Assembly: GCA_023052935.1 (NCBI GenBank) | Contig: CM041293.1 | Coordinates: 176,939,600-177,003,599, forward strand | From: Piezodorus guildinii | Taxonomy: Eukaryota > Arthropoda > Insecta > Hemiptera > Pentatomidae | Length of the DNA stretch: 64,000 bases | Reading direction: 5' to 3' | Shown here: positions 1 to 14,750 of the stretch, piece by piece | Layout: each line of letters opens with the position of its first letter | Position numbering within the stretch: position 1 is the stretch's first letter | Notes under the pieces: model-generated | Seen by the model: only the letters and a program-made list of their open reading frames with translations | Databases searched by the model: none | Told to the model about the DNA's origin: nothing | Position numbers and translations under genes: made by a program

Positions 1-1002
1 TGATATATTCAATATCAACATATATTATTAATTATTTTTTTTACTATTTAATAATTACTTATTAGCAATAAGTATTCATCTAGATAACAAACAGCTGACC
101 CTTCCACACAGGCGTATTATATATGTCTAATAACTCAAAATGAATATTACTATTAATAAATAAATTATACTAAAAACAAAAAAAAACAAAAAAATTACAT
201 TACATAATACATATTATTTTGGTTGAAATATTATGAACAAACGCTTAAATATCTCTATGCATATACACGGACAGACACATACAAACTAGGATATATATAT
301 GTACATACATTGTATACACAAATAGTTTTTTTTTTTTAACAATTCAAATATACATTTACGGACCCTTTTGAAGCATTATGATAATAATCAACAATAATTC
401 TTCAACGAAGGTATTTAAATTTTTAATCACCAATGCCTTATAGATAACATATTTATTAATATATATTTTTTTTAAGACTAGGCGAGAGGATCAATTCAAA
501 AATTTCAAATAATTCGTAACACACAACTTAAAAAGGCATTATTAATATGCTTGACTTACATTATTATTTAAGATACAAGTGAATAGAGATAACAATTACA
601 TAATATCATTTTTTTTTAAAGGTTATACAAAAAAAAAAAATGTTAACGATATATAAAGGTAACTAGTCGAGGAAATTATCCTCTTTTCATTTCTATTCCA
701 TTAAAATAGATTATTTTCAAATCACTCTATGAACCGTTTTATTTTCAAACTTTTATTTACAATAAATAATATTTACACATAGATAATTTATTGTACTTTC
801 CATTGCTTTTTGAAGATAGTTGAAATTCCAAGATATATGACAATATAATTTTTTTTAATATTTAGGATGTTATCACTGTTCACCTGTAAAGGTTTTTTAT
901 TTTATTATTATTATTATTAAAATTATTTATTTATTTTTTAATTTTATAAACCTCCTAATTTTTTATAAGCATTTCTTTGGTTAAATCATTTTTTTTTTTC
1001 TC
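1..1002. other. AT-rich sequence downstream of Rbcn-3A
   Basis: Very AT-rich, with short poly-A and poly-T runs. No coding-like frame or recognisable repeat was seen. It may hold the 3' UTR and intergenic DNA. Confidence 0.4.
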
Positions 1003-1012
1003 TTTATTTATT
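1003..1012 (-). promoter_or_regulatory. Possible polyadenylation signal of Rbcn-3A
   Basis: Two overlapping AATAAA hexamers on the minus strand lie about 60 nt past the Rbcn-3A stop, and AT-rich sequence follows. In DNA this AT-rich the hexamer is common by chance, so this is only a candidate. Confidence 0.3.
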
Positions 1013-1070
1013 CTTATTTTTCAGAACAAATCTATTAAAGGAAGAAACGATACCTCCACGCAACGGATGA

Positions 1071-1280
1071 CTAGTGAAACACGACAAGCTTATGAGTGGT
1101 AATCCCTCTCTTCCGTAGCTGGCGGAACTTCATACTTCCGTCGGCGCCGCAGGAGAATAGCCTTGCAGCCCCGTCTAGGTATAGTTGCGTGACTCCTTGG
1201 CCGATAGGTTTGAAGAAGCTAGACTTGGCATGTTCTCCGGGGAAGTTGTAAAGCACTTGATGAAGAGTTAAGCTCCAAAC
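1071..1280 (-). CDS. Rbcn-3A: Rbcn-3A terminal exon with stop codon
   Basis: Acceptor AG at 1282-1281; it opens VWSLTLHQ and contains FPGEHAKSSFFKPIGQGVTQ and LFSCGADGSMKFRQL, the last WD blade of the family. TAG stop at 1073-1071. The C-terminal tail after the blade is short and basic and is not conserved. Confidence 0.92.
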   Translation of the reverse strand, partial: VWSLTLHQVLYNFPGEHAKSSFFKPIGQGVTQLYLDGAARLFSCGADGSMKFRQLRKRGITTHKLVVFH

Positions 1281-4102
1281 CTAAATACATAGAAAAAAAA
1301 TTCATTGATTGTTTGTTTATTTATTAACGTCACTTTATGCTACTATGGCTAATCGGACGATGCTACAGCGGGAGTCCTAAATTTTGCCTATCCAGTTTTA
1401 TTAGGATAGGGATCTTTAACGAGTACCTGACATCGCACAGGCTCGGGACCACCTTTTAACGTCCCCTCCGAAGGACGGCGTAACTAAGGATTTTTTACTC
1501 CCATTAAAAAATCCTAGGACCACCTGCGGGTAAAATTCATTGATTGATTGAAAATAAAAAAATTATTCTAGAACAAAGTCCCTTAAGAATGACATCATGT
1601 TTCAATATAATTTCAGAGCTATATCTGCCCAATATGAAATATGCTTAGTAGAACATAAAAAAAATCTGGTGCGGGCAACACAAGACTTTCACTTACCTCC
1701 GTTGTTAAAATCAATCAAAGAATATTCAAATAATGTTAAAGATAAAAATAAGTAAAAATAATGAAGAATTAATTAAATTAAATTTCTATAGAAACATGTG
1801 TTTTATTAAATAATCTACTATATTATTATCAACAACAATCAGATAGTTTTATTGGTTTTTTCATCTTTTACCATAATTTTTAGCTTTCCAACGGTATATT
1901 ATAAGTCTATTTTACTGTTTTTATGTTCAAAAACACAAAAATCCCATAAAAAAATATTTTTGCCCTTTTCTCCGTTATTTGTAAATCGAATTCATTCAAA
2001 TTTTATATTTACCTGTTTTTTATCAATGCTAAAAAGATTATATTGTTAATTTTTTTCGAATCCATAAAATAAAAGGTACTTTAGAGGAAGAAAATACAAA
2101 AATTCACCATTTAAGCCCTGTCATCTTATTTCAATCAGAATAAAACTCATGTCATATTAAAGTTCATTAAACTGTACATCAACATAGTTAGTATGATCAA
2201 AATCGTTATAGCCGTTATTGAGAAAATTGTAAAAAGATGCAAAACGCATAGTATAAAGTGGATCTTCTGGTTAATAAAGTTTCTGGAAATCTCGGACTTA
2301 TAGTTGTCTTAAATTTGAAATTTTAGTTTCGTGCGACTTTTCATTTATGTTCTAGACTTACCTCTAACACACACATACAGCCCTTTTTGCAGGGCCTGGT
2401 CATTTGGAATCAGGGGACCCTAAAACGTGTATTTTGGGTGAAAACTGTAATTTAAAAATTTTCACGATCGCAATACTTTCCCTTAGTGTATATTTCATAT
2501 ATAAGTAAGTGAAAGTAACAAGTTAACTTCAGAAATATAGAACAATAATAAAGAAATAAAAAACAATGACTTTTCCCCTATAGTACTACATTATCCTATA
2601 ATTATATTTCTCTCATACCTGTAGAGCAGATGAGAAATCTAGGACTACATGATGACAAGAAACTGCTCGTATATACCGAATACTACAATACTTGACAGAA
2701 ATGAATTGCTAGTAATGGAGACAATTGATTAAATAAAACAGTTGTAAATCTTTCTTCTTCCTTTTAAAATCAAAATCCTGCATTATTTTCCAGACAACAG
2801 AATAAATAGTCATTGAAGAGCAATCATTGGATAGTTCATGTTCATGTCATGTATTCATAATTCACAATTACTTGTGTATAGCTATATATATTGTTTATGG
2901 ACACTCGACAGCCAAGGCCATTAGTGTAAACACAATTGCTTATAGTCTTTATTTAGTATAGTTTTAAATTACAATAAATACATTTTTTTTACACCGAGAT
3001 AGCGAGTTAAATCAGAATCATTGAGTACCGTTTTGAGGAAATTGTAAAAAGATGGAAAATACATTTTACAAAAAGGTCATTCAAAGTTAATAATTTTGGA
3101 AGTCTCGATAATGAATTATCAGGTCTAGCAAATCAGCTCAAAGAGATTCCCTGACTTTTCCATAATGTCATAAGTCTTTTACCTGGCCAAATCTTGGTGA
3201 AAATCGACAAAATAAAAGAAGAATTATAATTAATATGGTATGATAAATAAAAAATATATACAAAATGACTAATTACTTTATGATAAGATTCAACTATATC
3301 TACCCAAATCCAGCTGAAATTGTAGTTGTTCATGTTGACTTACCAACAAATTATGATGAACTTGAATACTGCTGTTAGTAATAATCAATATTTACAAATA
3401 TGACTACCAATTTATTTACAATCAATAGATCTATATAAACTTTAAGAGCTTTTCTTTAATGTTTGAATCTCTGCAGCCAAATCTTCAGCTTTCTGAAAAG
3501 CTCCTTGGAGCAGTTTTGCTTTTTTTGCCTCCAATTCCTTCACCAGAAGGTTGACTTTTCTCTTCTTCACAGTCCTCCTGCCCTTTTATGATATTAAATA
3601 TTAAACTCACTTTATGATAGTTGTAACATCACAACAAGAAGGCATATTGGAACTTTTTTCTGAGTGAAGAAGAAACGATGTTATTTAGGGACCATTTTCC
3701 CAGACCAAAGAATAAATTTCCTGACTTTTCCCGATTTTCCCTGTTGCTAGACACCCTGATTATACAATGTTTAGCTCTCAGCTTATCTATCATGATTGAA
3801 ACTTGTAAGAAAAAAAAAAAATTAAATTGTCACAGTAGTGGTTACCTTTATATCCCCATCAGAAGCTCCTGTTGCAAAAAACTCTTCAGCAGGATCCACA
3901 GCAAGGCACTTAACTGCTGAATCATGAGCTGCAAACCTCTGCCTCATCGCTCGACTTCGCACGTCGATGATGCACACATCTCCTTTCTTACCGGCGGATA
4001 TTAGCAGCTGATGCTGAGGCGCGAATACAAGCGATGAAGCTCCTTGATCGTGGCATGTGAAAGCTAGGGGTAAAGGAAACAGATAAACAAGTAGCTGAGA
4101 AG

Positions 4103-4168
<66 letters not shown>

Positions 4169-7100
4169 CAAATATATGAGTATATGAGTAGTATATTATA
4201 TCTATTTAACTACTCTACTTCACTTGTATATTGACTGCAATTTTATATATCTTCTAACAAAAGATATATAAGTTGTCTGATATTTAGTAAAACACCTTTA
4301 AAAATTAACTATATTTTTAATTATAAGACAAGAGGTATAATCCAAAACATAGGTATTTAAATAAAAATTATTTATATAAATAAATTATAAGTTTAATAAC
4401 AGTGGTCTCTACAATTCTAAAATTTAATAGTTATTAACAGTAAAAAAAGATAAAAAGAACAATAAAATTACTTCAATAAAAATATTTCTTACCAACAATT
4501 AGAGATTTTTTCTGCGGAAGTAAGGTATCCCAAAGAGCAACATTTTTGCTTTCAGAACTATGGCCTGCAGTGGCGACCATACTACAAGAGCCGAGGAAAA
4601 CAAAATCACTTGTGACTTTGTTATGGCATTGACATGTCTGTAAAACATACAAATTTAAAATTTAATAATCAGTTTAATTTAATTATACTTAATAATTAAA
4701 TGTATAAAAAAGAATGGTGAGCCCATGGCTATATAGTTAGCATGCTAGCCTACCACACCAAAGGTTGTGAGTTCGAATCCCAGGAGTTTTACAAGCATAT
4801 AATTAAAAGGGGATATCACACGTGTTCTCTTCTCCAGAGATCTGAGACCCATCAGCCAACTGGTGGCTCCTCACAAAAATATGTGTAGGGTGAGATGACC
4901 CTTCCCCATAACTTATCATTAAGAATTACTGTGTGGAATATTTGGAAACTACATCACATGGCCAAGTGGCTTCCAACAGCCAGTAGCTTCATAAAAAAAA
5001 AACCAAAAAAAAAAAAAAAACCATTGAGTTGTTTGAAAATAGTTCTTAAATATTTTTAAAATAAAATTTAATTTTAATTTTTTCTACAAAAAATGAATCA
5101 CAAAGCTAATGTTTATTTATATGCCTTTAATCCTCATCGAATTAACTATGTTTACACAATTAATTCGTCTTCATTAAGGCTCAGTAGTATAGTTTATTGC
5201 AAACCAACATGAGTGACGATTGAGTTCATTTTTGGCAAATTACGCTGTTCTTTTTTAGAAAAGGGAAAAAGCAGCCCCAACTGCAAGAAAGATTTGTGTC
5301 GTACCGAAAAAAGCAGAGAAAACTAACTGATATATATTGAGGGTGTATAGTCGACTGTAGAAACTATTATAGGTGGAATAGTCAGGAATCAGTCATTTTT
5401 GAAAAGTTTTTAATTTTGCCAACGTTTTGGCTCAAGCTTGTGAGCCATCATCAGGGCATTACTGAGCCATGTCCAAGCATAAATCCAGTTAATGGCAAAA
5501 TTAAAAACTTTTCAAAAATGACTGATTCCTGACTATTCCACCTATAACTGTAATATAGATGTAACAATCATTACTATATTATTAAACAAACATATTTGAT
5601 TTTTTCCCTATTAGAACCTGGAATTGAATGAAATGTTTTAGTATGATTCGGAACAAAACCGAATGAGTAATTAGCAATATTAGAAAATAATATTTCTTAA
5701 TCGCATTTTTAAAGGACTTGAATGTTTATTAGATAAAATCTATTAGAAAATTGATGAAAATAGGTGGCAGCGCAACATGGCAAACATGGAGAGATCCAAC
5801 TAGGAGGAAAACATCAAGACTTTTGAAGACCTAATAAGAGATGTTATAACCTAATTTTATTTAATAATGTATCATAATTGTCTTTCTTTTTGTTTTAAGG
5901 TTTTATTTATTTTTAATTAAGCCTACCCATTTCAGCTTCTGCCACAAGGGATCTGGTAGCCCAGTACCACTCTGATCTGGACGGAGTTTCACCTCTTAGG
6001 GCCTTTTCACACATAGACGGCTGCCGTCCAAACGGTTTATAATCCTAAGCTTAGTAGCCGGCCACACGGTCGTTGAAATAGGGACATAGTTGGAGGTTTC
6101 ACACATGCACGGCTGCCATTGGGACGTTTTATAATTCTCTTTATAGCCGTGTAGCGACCGGAGAGAAAAAACAGGGCTGCCTTATAAAAACAGGGTACGG
6201 CACATTTCCCTATCTCGGCAACTATAAGAGGACGGCAGCCGTGTACGTGTGAAAGGGAAGGGTATTAACGACCGGCAAGACAAATAAGCCTTTTTACGGC
6301 AGCCGTCTATGTGTGAAAAGGCCCTTATTCTTTGTAAGAAGGAGCACACTTCTTGGTGCACTGCATCCATTTCACTATTCGCATAACAAAAACGGCAGAG
6401 TGGAGAATAGCACTCCGATCCAATGCAAGTGCTTCGCCAGATATTCATGGCTGATAATCATTCAGAACCGTACAACAACATCTTTATTCTGCAAATCCAA
6501 CGGTATCTGTTCTTCCTCAAGGGGTTTGGCTCAGTGCTTGTTGATCAAACTTAGCCTTAGATAATCCATTATTAGAGCATGGTTTGCCTTCTTAATTTCA
6601 TCCCAAGATCTAAGGAAGGAAATTTGATTGCCTAACTGCTCTGAAGCTGCACATTCTTTTGCAAGCTTGTCAGCTACTTCATTCCCATGGATACCACAGT
6701 GGACTGTTATACACTACAAAATCACCTGCCTGCCCTGTTGAATTTCTGATTGACAGTTCACTAAGTCATTATCATGAGATACATTAGGCTGCGTAGCTGC
6801 TATAATGGCCACCTGTGGATCCACAAACAAGACAATGCTCTTTGCATCTGTATTTGAGAGAGCTTTCAAAGACAGCAGTATGGCACAAATTTCGCTGTCT
6901 CTACCGGCTTCGAGATTGTAAATTGATGCGAGTGCCATCGTAATTTAAATGTTCAGCTGAACCTAATTAAGGCTTTATTAAACAGATGCTTCTAGCCCAA
7001 AGTCTATTTGAGTTGATTAGGAAACCCCTTAGATTTATAATTATTTTAAGAATTTGTATATATATTTTGATAATATTTAATAAATTAATACATACGAAAA

Positions 7101-9088
7101 ACGGTCTAGCTGTAGATGATGCGATTCCAACTTGGAAGAGGCTGAGGTTCCCATCACCGTCCGCGACCCCGAACTTGTTGCCGTGTTGAGAAAACCTGAC
7201 CCTGGTGACCTTGGCGAAGGTGCCTCCAGGGCGCGGGATAGTCACAGCTTGGCTATGGCCCCACTCCCACATCTGCACTGAGCCGTCCTGAGATCCAGTC
7301 AAATCTAGAGAAACAAGCAAAAATATGTTAATTATTTAAATTATTTTAACAAACTAAAAAAAAATTAAAAAACAAATAATACTACTTCAACCGAACATTG
7401 TCTGTAGTTGGGCCTTGCTGTGTTAGCCTATCCTAAATACTTAAAGGAGTTTATAGAATAAAATAGAAAAATAATGTAGTTATTTGGGAGAGAAAAGAGA
7501 TTTTTTAAATTTAGAAACTTCAGTTTAAGAAATCAAACATTACTTATAATAAAAGTTTAAAAAAATAAATGATGAAGTTTTAAAGAAAATGTGGTAAATG
7601 AACATTTATTATAATATGTTGAAAGTATGTGAGAGTATATAATGATTGACAATCACCAAATCTCATTAATTATCACCTACCTTTTCTCTTTGTGTAGCGC
7701 AGCCTTAAAAAGGAGGCAAGGGGCCTCATTTTCAAGTACACACATACGAAAATTTACTTTTTTCAAAGATATTTTAATAATTGACATTGTTATTTGTTTT
7801 CCCAACCTTCATAATATGCAACATGGGTTATGGCAACATTAACTGGTGGATTATGCTAGAAAGTTAACATTGGTAACAAACTTTTTTTCATTATGACTGT
7901 TTGCTTTACAGAGTACCTCGTCTGTCTTGTATTCTTCTAGCTTCTTTTCTTCCGATGTTAAAATAGCCTGGACCACAGCTGTCTTTACAGGATATGCTCA
8001 GCAGACTTGAGGACAGCGCAGCTATGGCATAGGGAATTTATATCTATCCCAAAGCCTGAGAGTTGAGCACGAAAGCCCCCATGCCATCCCATTGCATGGA
8101 CCAGTAGTCTGGGACCCATTTGGCGTCTAAATGAGACGATATAATCTGATAATTAGAGTCGGGATAAAATAATTATAAGTTTGCATCTCATTGCCAGTGT
8201 GGCATTTAACTCTGGCATTTATCCCTTGCCCTAACTCCCTGTCCTGAAAAAATCCCATATGGCCTAAAAAGGCGAAGTAGGGATGAATAATGAAAAAAAA
8301 AAACCTTTATGGCTAATCGGACGATGCTACAGTGAGAGTCCTAAATCTTGCCTATCCAGGTTTTATTAGGATAGGGATCTTTAACGAGTACCTGACATCG
8401 CACAGGCTTGGGACCACCTTTTAACGTCCCCTCCGAAGTACGGCATAATGATTTTTTACTCTCATTAAAAAATCCCAGGACCACCTGCGGGTTTGAACCC
8501 GTGACCTTTGGCATCGGAGGCTGTTATGCTAACCAACCAGCTACAAGTGATCCCTGGACGCTGCTTTCCCTTAAGGCATCATCGCCATACATACTGCAAA
8601 TTTTGCTAACCATCTGCACAGTGAATTTTGCTTTTTGGAAATGAAAAATCATTAAATGACAAAAATGAATTAGTTTTCTCTTCCATTTTGAACAACCAAA
8701 ATACCACCTACAGATAAAGAATCTCGGTTGAAACTGATGCATAAAAGCACCTTAACTAATCCTTTTTTAGAAAATGTAAACATTATTGACCAAGCAAACA
8801 TAATTTTATAAACACAGAGAGGATTAGATTGAAATAATGAAAAAAAAACGCTATAATTCAATATATTATAATTCTAAGCCTTGTGGCAAACTGTAAATTA
8901 TCTTATAGAAAAAGTATTAATGTAAATGTATTCTGATTTAAAAAATATATAACTTACACAATGGTAGAAGAGGATGCGCACTCATTTTCCTAATTCCATC
9001 AACGCGATGCTTCAGAATCTATTTTAAACAAAGAGTCATTACATACCATTTCATATTTCATACCATTATATAAAAAAGTAAAGCAGTG

Positions 9089-9158
<70 letters not shown>

Positions 9159-9477
9159 ACAAGTGCAAAGTATGTGCTCCGTGAATTAATAACAATATGT
9201 ACATTAAAAAAAATAAAGAAATAAAAAATCATAAGTAAAATTTTTCATTAGTGGGCTTCCACAAATCTAGGGTTATATGAAAAAATATTTAGTATACAAA
9301 AGCAACATTGGTTTAAGGCGATTAATTAATTTAAAAAAAAAACATAAAATATGAAGGAAAACGAAAAAGAATAAATAAGAGAAAAAGCAAAGAACAAGCT
9401 CAAGTTGTAAAAACAAGAAAAGATAAAACCAAACAAATAATAAAATTCATTTTTTAAATAAAATACATCATGCAATC

Positions 9478-9515
<38 letters not shown>

Positions 9516-12500
9516 ACATATTTTTACATTATATCACTAGTAACTAAACTTTTTTGTTACTGCAGTATAAAAGAAATGGGCTCGATTAAATTCTTCCAAA
9601 AAATCATTTGTATTACAATAAAAATCACTGATCAACATTTTGGGCTATTTGACCCATCTTCAGGGTCCTATAAAACATTTTTAACAAATCACTACAAATT
9701 CATTGAAAACAGTTAATTCTAATATAAATAATTAAAAATAAGTTATTAATTAAAAAATTTATAAAATCAAATTGTTCAACCCCCATTTAGAAACAAAGAT
9801 CTAGGGTAGTGCTGTTGTCTTTATAAATTACATGTGTTATTGAATACACACTTTATTATGGAAATATAATTAGAGGAATATTAGAATTAGAATAGAACAG
9901 AAATAACAATTAACATATGGTACAGTGACAAATCGATTATCCAAGGTTTTTTCCATAATGTGTTAGGTTTGGTTTTAACAACAAGTGCTATCTTATATTA
10001 TTTTAATAGTCTTGACATTTTAATTTAATTTTTTTTTTAATGACAAAGTTGTTTGAAATGGATTGTCACATAGGGAACTTTTTCGATTGCAATTATTAAT
10101 TTTGGAATTTTTATATATTTATTTTGGATATTTAACCAATTCTTATTTTGAAGAATAAAACTTTAATTATTTATAAAAGAATTTTTAATGAATTTGTTGA
10201 AAATGATTATAGGACCCAGATACTTTGCTTTTTATCTCAATAAAAATGGTTTTTGGAAGAATATAAACAAGCCCATTTTTTTTTCTATTACAGTTGTAAC
10301 CATAATTCTTCCAGACAATAAAAATAAAATAGTAACTTTTTGTATTATTGATGCAGATGATTGTGCTATACATGATTTTCCATGCTGAATTCAGATCTAA
10401 GCTCTAACTTTTTTTTCATTGCAATGTATGATGGGCGTAGTTTATGAATTATGAACAAAATTTGTCAAAATATTTATTTCGTAAAAAATATTCTTAAGTA
10501 CCTTATACTGTATAACATTCTAATTCCATATGTGGAATCACAACTTGGAGAATACCAAGAAGGATTTAGGCACAATCATTCTACTATTGACCAGATATTC
10601 TCGCTACGACAGATGATGGAGAAAATGAATGAATTTAATAACCGCATGTGGCTACTCTTTATAGACTATAAAGCTGCATATGACTCAGTAATTAGGGATG
10701 AACTGTACCATTCTATGCGAGAAATGGACATCCGGCTAAGCTAGTTCGCCTTACAAAGTGCACAATGAAATGGTGGGTAGGGTCAAAGTTGGTGTAACAA
10801 TCGGAGAATCATTTCCAGTAAGCTCAGGACTGAGACAAGAGGATTCTCTTGCACCTCTACTGTTCAACATAGTCCTAAATGCGGTCATAAAAAGATCAGG
10901 GCTGATGTCACAAGGAACGATCTTTAACAAGATGACACAAGTTATGGCATATACAGATGATATTGTCATAGCAGGGAGGACTCAGCAATGCATAAAATAA
11001 GTATTTATAGTGCTTGAGATTGAAGGAAGAAGAATGGGTCTTCAGATTAATGAAGACAAGACAAAGATCCTAATTCTGAGGAAAAAAAAGCCAGCTCACC
11101 CACAGAGACACTACATAGTTGGGAACTACAGATCTGAATGTGTCGGCAGCTTTAAGTACTTAAGATCTATGATCAAGGATGCTTTGGATGAGGAAGAAGA
11201 GATAAAGCACAGGATAATGATAGCAAATCGATCCTATTTTAGTCTATCTAAACTCTTCAGAAGTAGACTGCTCAGTCGAACAACCAAGTTCAGATTGTAT
11301 AGAACGCTTGTCTGACCTGTGTTAACATATGCATCCGAAACCTGGACTTAGAGCAAAGGATCAGCTGACCGTATTGACAGGCTCGAAAGGAAGATTCATA
11401 GGCATATTTATGGGTCTGTAGAGGAGAATGGTATGTTTGGACTTTGAAAAAACACAAAGCTGTACACACCTGAGTGTTATCCAGTTTGTAAGGGTATAGC
11501 AGATTAGGTGGTTGGGCCACATAATCAGAATGGATGAAGAAAGGACAGTGAGAAAATTGTACTATAGAAACCCCGATGGAAGAAGGCCTCGAGGAAGACT
11601 GAAGAGAAGATGGAAGGACAGCTTCTCCGAGGACCTGAAGAAAGCGGGAGTATCTGTGAGGCGTGCTACCAACAAGAGCAATTGAGCTGGCCAGAGATCG
11701 CTTTATGCCAATAATGAATGAATGAATCTCTAAGAAATCAATGTCACAATTGTGTTGCATTCTTCTAAAAAAAAAGAAAAGAAAAAGAAGGAATACTTCA
11801 TCGATAAACTATGCTGCCCAAACACATTGGATTGCCACATACACAAGTGTTCTAATAAATGCCCAATAAAAAAATTTTGTCATTTTTTTTTTTGTCCAAT
11901 AAAAAAAATAAAAGATTTGCCCAATAAAAAAAATTTAAGATCTCACTTCAGCATGAAATATCAAGCAATGTCTACATTTTGAATAATTCATCAATAGTGT
12001 AAATAAAACGTGAGTTTCCATTTATAATAAGTGTAATAAAATAATTAGAATTTTACAACATAAAAATGAAAAATTATAATCAATATATAAGTGAAGCATT
12101 ATTTTTTCTTTGCAGAAAATAACTTTATAATCCAAAGTTACATTAGTAAGAACTATTGTTTTAAATAATTTGATGATTTACATCAACTTACAGACAGATT
12201 CAGAGTAGAAAACTTTCAATATTGTTATATAAATTTATCATAATTATAATTAATGGGATGTATTACAAAAATGGCCATTTTTCAATAAAATAATAGTCCA
12301 TTTTTATCTACTGCCATTAGACATCTGCTAGCCAATTGTTCGATACCATTCTTTGGGATGGCAGCCAAGAACTCTTGGACCAGTATCAATATCAACTTCT
12401 ACAAAATTAAAAAAAAATTCCCTTGAAGAAAATGAACGATGGATCGACACAAGTAATAATTCAACAGGGCGAGGTCTGGACTAAATGGTGGATGAGGTAG

Positions 12501-14719
12501 GAGTAAAGCCTTGAAGTTCTTAAAACTTTTCTTTGGTTCGACAGGAAGCTGCTCAATGCTTTCCACTTGATCAAAGCAGAATAACACTCTGACAACTTTG
12601 CATACAATCTTTCTAGTTGTTCCCAGTAAAGTTCAGAATTCATAGAGAATATATCAGGAAGAAATTTGTGGTAAATAACATATTCAAAATTTAAAATAAG
12701 CACAAAGCATGGATTTTTTTTTTTCAAATTACCCCCTTCCCGCAACTGGAAAAGCAATTTGAACATGATCCAGCCATTGCTCAAGGGTATTCGGATTTCA
12801 CCAGTACACCACCTTTTCATCACAGGTGACAATCTTCTGCTGGAATCTCATATCAGAAGGGCTTTCCAATAAATTTTCACCAATTTCTAACCTCTTAGCT
12901 GATTGCAGAGGAGTAAGAAGTTCATGAAGGACCAGTCTACTACTCTTTTTCACATTTCTCATAGAGAACTCCCACTTACTGGCAAGTTTTCTAGTACTTT
13001 GGACAGATTTGACTCAACAGTTTTATGGAGAATACATCAATTGTCGCCCAGCCCGGAGCCCTTCTTCCTTTCCAATGATGTATCTCCACAACTAAATTTT
13101 CTCCACAACACTGCAAAATGCACTGGTAAAGGACATCTCTCCTTTCATATTTAATGATTTCATGAGTTGCTTCAGCAGCTGAGATTTTTTTTCCAGTAAT
13201 GCCTTCGAATTACGATTATGTCTAATAAAGTACTATTTGAAAGACAAGTATCTTTGACAATGAATCAGATCATTAACGAAAATATATATACAATGAAGCT
13301 TGATGTTAAAATATGACTATCTTAAATCAATTATTATGGTGTCTGACAAAATGATCATAATTATTATAAATGTAAATATGAATGTTGAGAATTTTATACA
13401 TTGAATTTGTCCTGAAGATGAAGTGTATCCTCGAAACGTTGGGATTACAGTAGCAACTAATGTAACTTTGGAAAATAAAGTTAGCTAATAGAAGATGTTT
13501 CACTTCTACAGGGTATCCCAAATTTAAAAGGCCAAACTTCAAGAACATGTAGGCTAAAGTATAAGTATAGCTTATAAACTATAAACTTCAGTTATAACGA
13601 AAAGAACCATATTTCAATCACCTACAATAAGGGAATGCCGATCGAAAAGTGTGTAAATGTGATTCTATTCAATCTTTTGGGTAAGATAGCGTTCCCATCA
13701 GCAATTCCTTCCACACTTCAACCCAAAGTTAATAAGAAAGTTGAATAGAAACCAACCTTTTTTCATGAGCCTATACATGATAATTTCTATGGTTAGCATG
13801 ATAACCATGGAATCCTTCGTATTGGAAACAACCTTGAAGCGAAAAGATGGAGAGCAACAGATATCAACAAAACAATATCTAGCCGCCATTCATCAGTCTA
13901 GATTGGTGTTGTAAAAAAAAGGCTCGAAAATTGAAGGCTCAGAGACTCAAGCCGTAGCACGAGCTCTGAAAGCTCAAGCCTTGAAGGCTCGGCTCGAGCC
14001 CTCAGCTAAAAGGCTTGAGCCTTCTAGCCTCATAACAAAAGTCTTGAGTCTTATCTCAACCTTTATAAAGCACTGTAATGGGCTTAATACATTTTCTTAA
14101 ATTAAAAGTTTTCAAGAAATGTAGCAGTATAATAATCATAAAAATTTTCTGAAATTCCCTTGTAATGAAAATTATCATTTAGTTTTACGCTAATTTTCAT
14201 TCGCTCGTGAACGAATTATTTTCACCATTTCGACTATTTTCCAAGCAAATGGAAATTTCGGAAAATTAACATGCTGATTTTCGTGTTAGTCTACCTTGAT
14301 TCCTTCACGAGATGGAGCAGGAAAAGCGAATGAAAATTTTGGGAAAAATAGATGTTGATATTCTTGTTAGTCTACCTCAAAATAGACGGAAAATAGTTGA
14401 AATGGTGAAAATCCATGGTTTTCGTTCACGAGATAGAGCCGAAAAGCGAATGAAAATTAGCTAAAAATTAAATGTTAATTTTTATTTGAAGGGAAATTTC
14501 GGAAAAATTTTGGTGATTATTATTCAGGAAAATATTCTAGAAAACTTTTAACATTACAGTACTTCATAAAGGTATAAGACTCTAGCCATTTTCTAGAAGG
14601 CTAGAAGGCTCAAGCCGCGACTCGAAGTCGTGGAAGTTCGATCCTTTAGTCTTATGGCTCAGCATTTTTACAACACTAGTCTAGATCTAATGATTGCATT
14701 TCCAGGCTACATTTTCAAC

Positions 14720-14750
<31 letters not shown>

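Noticed and set aside
1852..2049. 65-codon plus frame
   Set aside because: Lies wholly in an R880 copy and is not conserved as a frame in other copies (compare 48789-48998, which differs).
8999..9232. 77-codon minus frame with Ile-Tyr repeats
   Set aside because: Produced by an (AT)n microsatellite. Its far end overlaps the real 61-nt Rbcn-3A exon at 8958-9018 by chance.
9326..9517. 63-codon minus frame beginning with a run of Phe
   Set aside because: It is the translation of a poly-A tract and adjacent AT-rich DNA.
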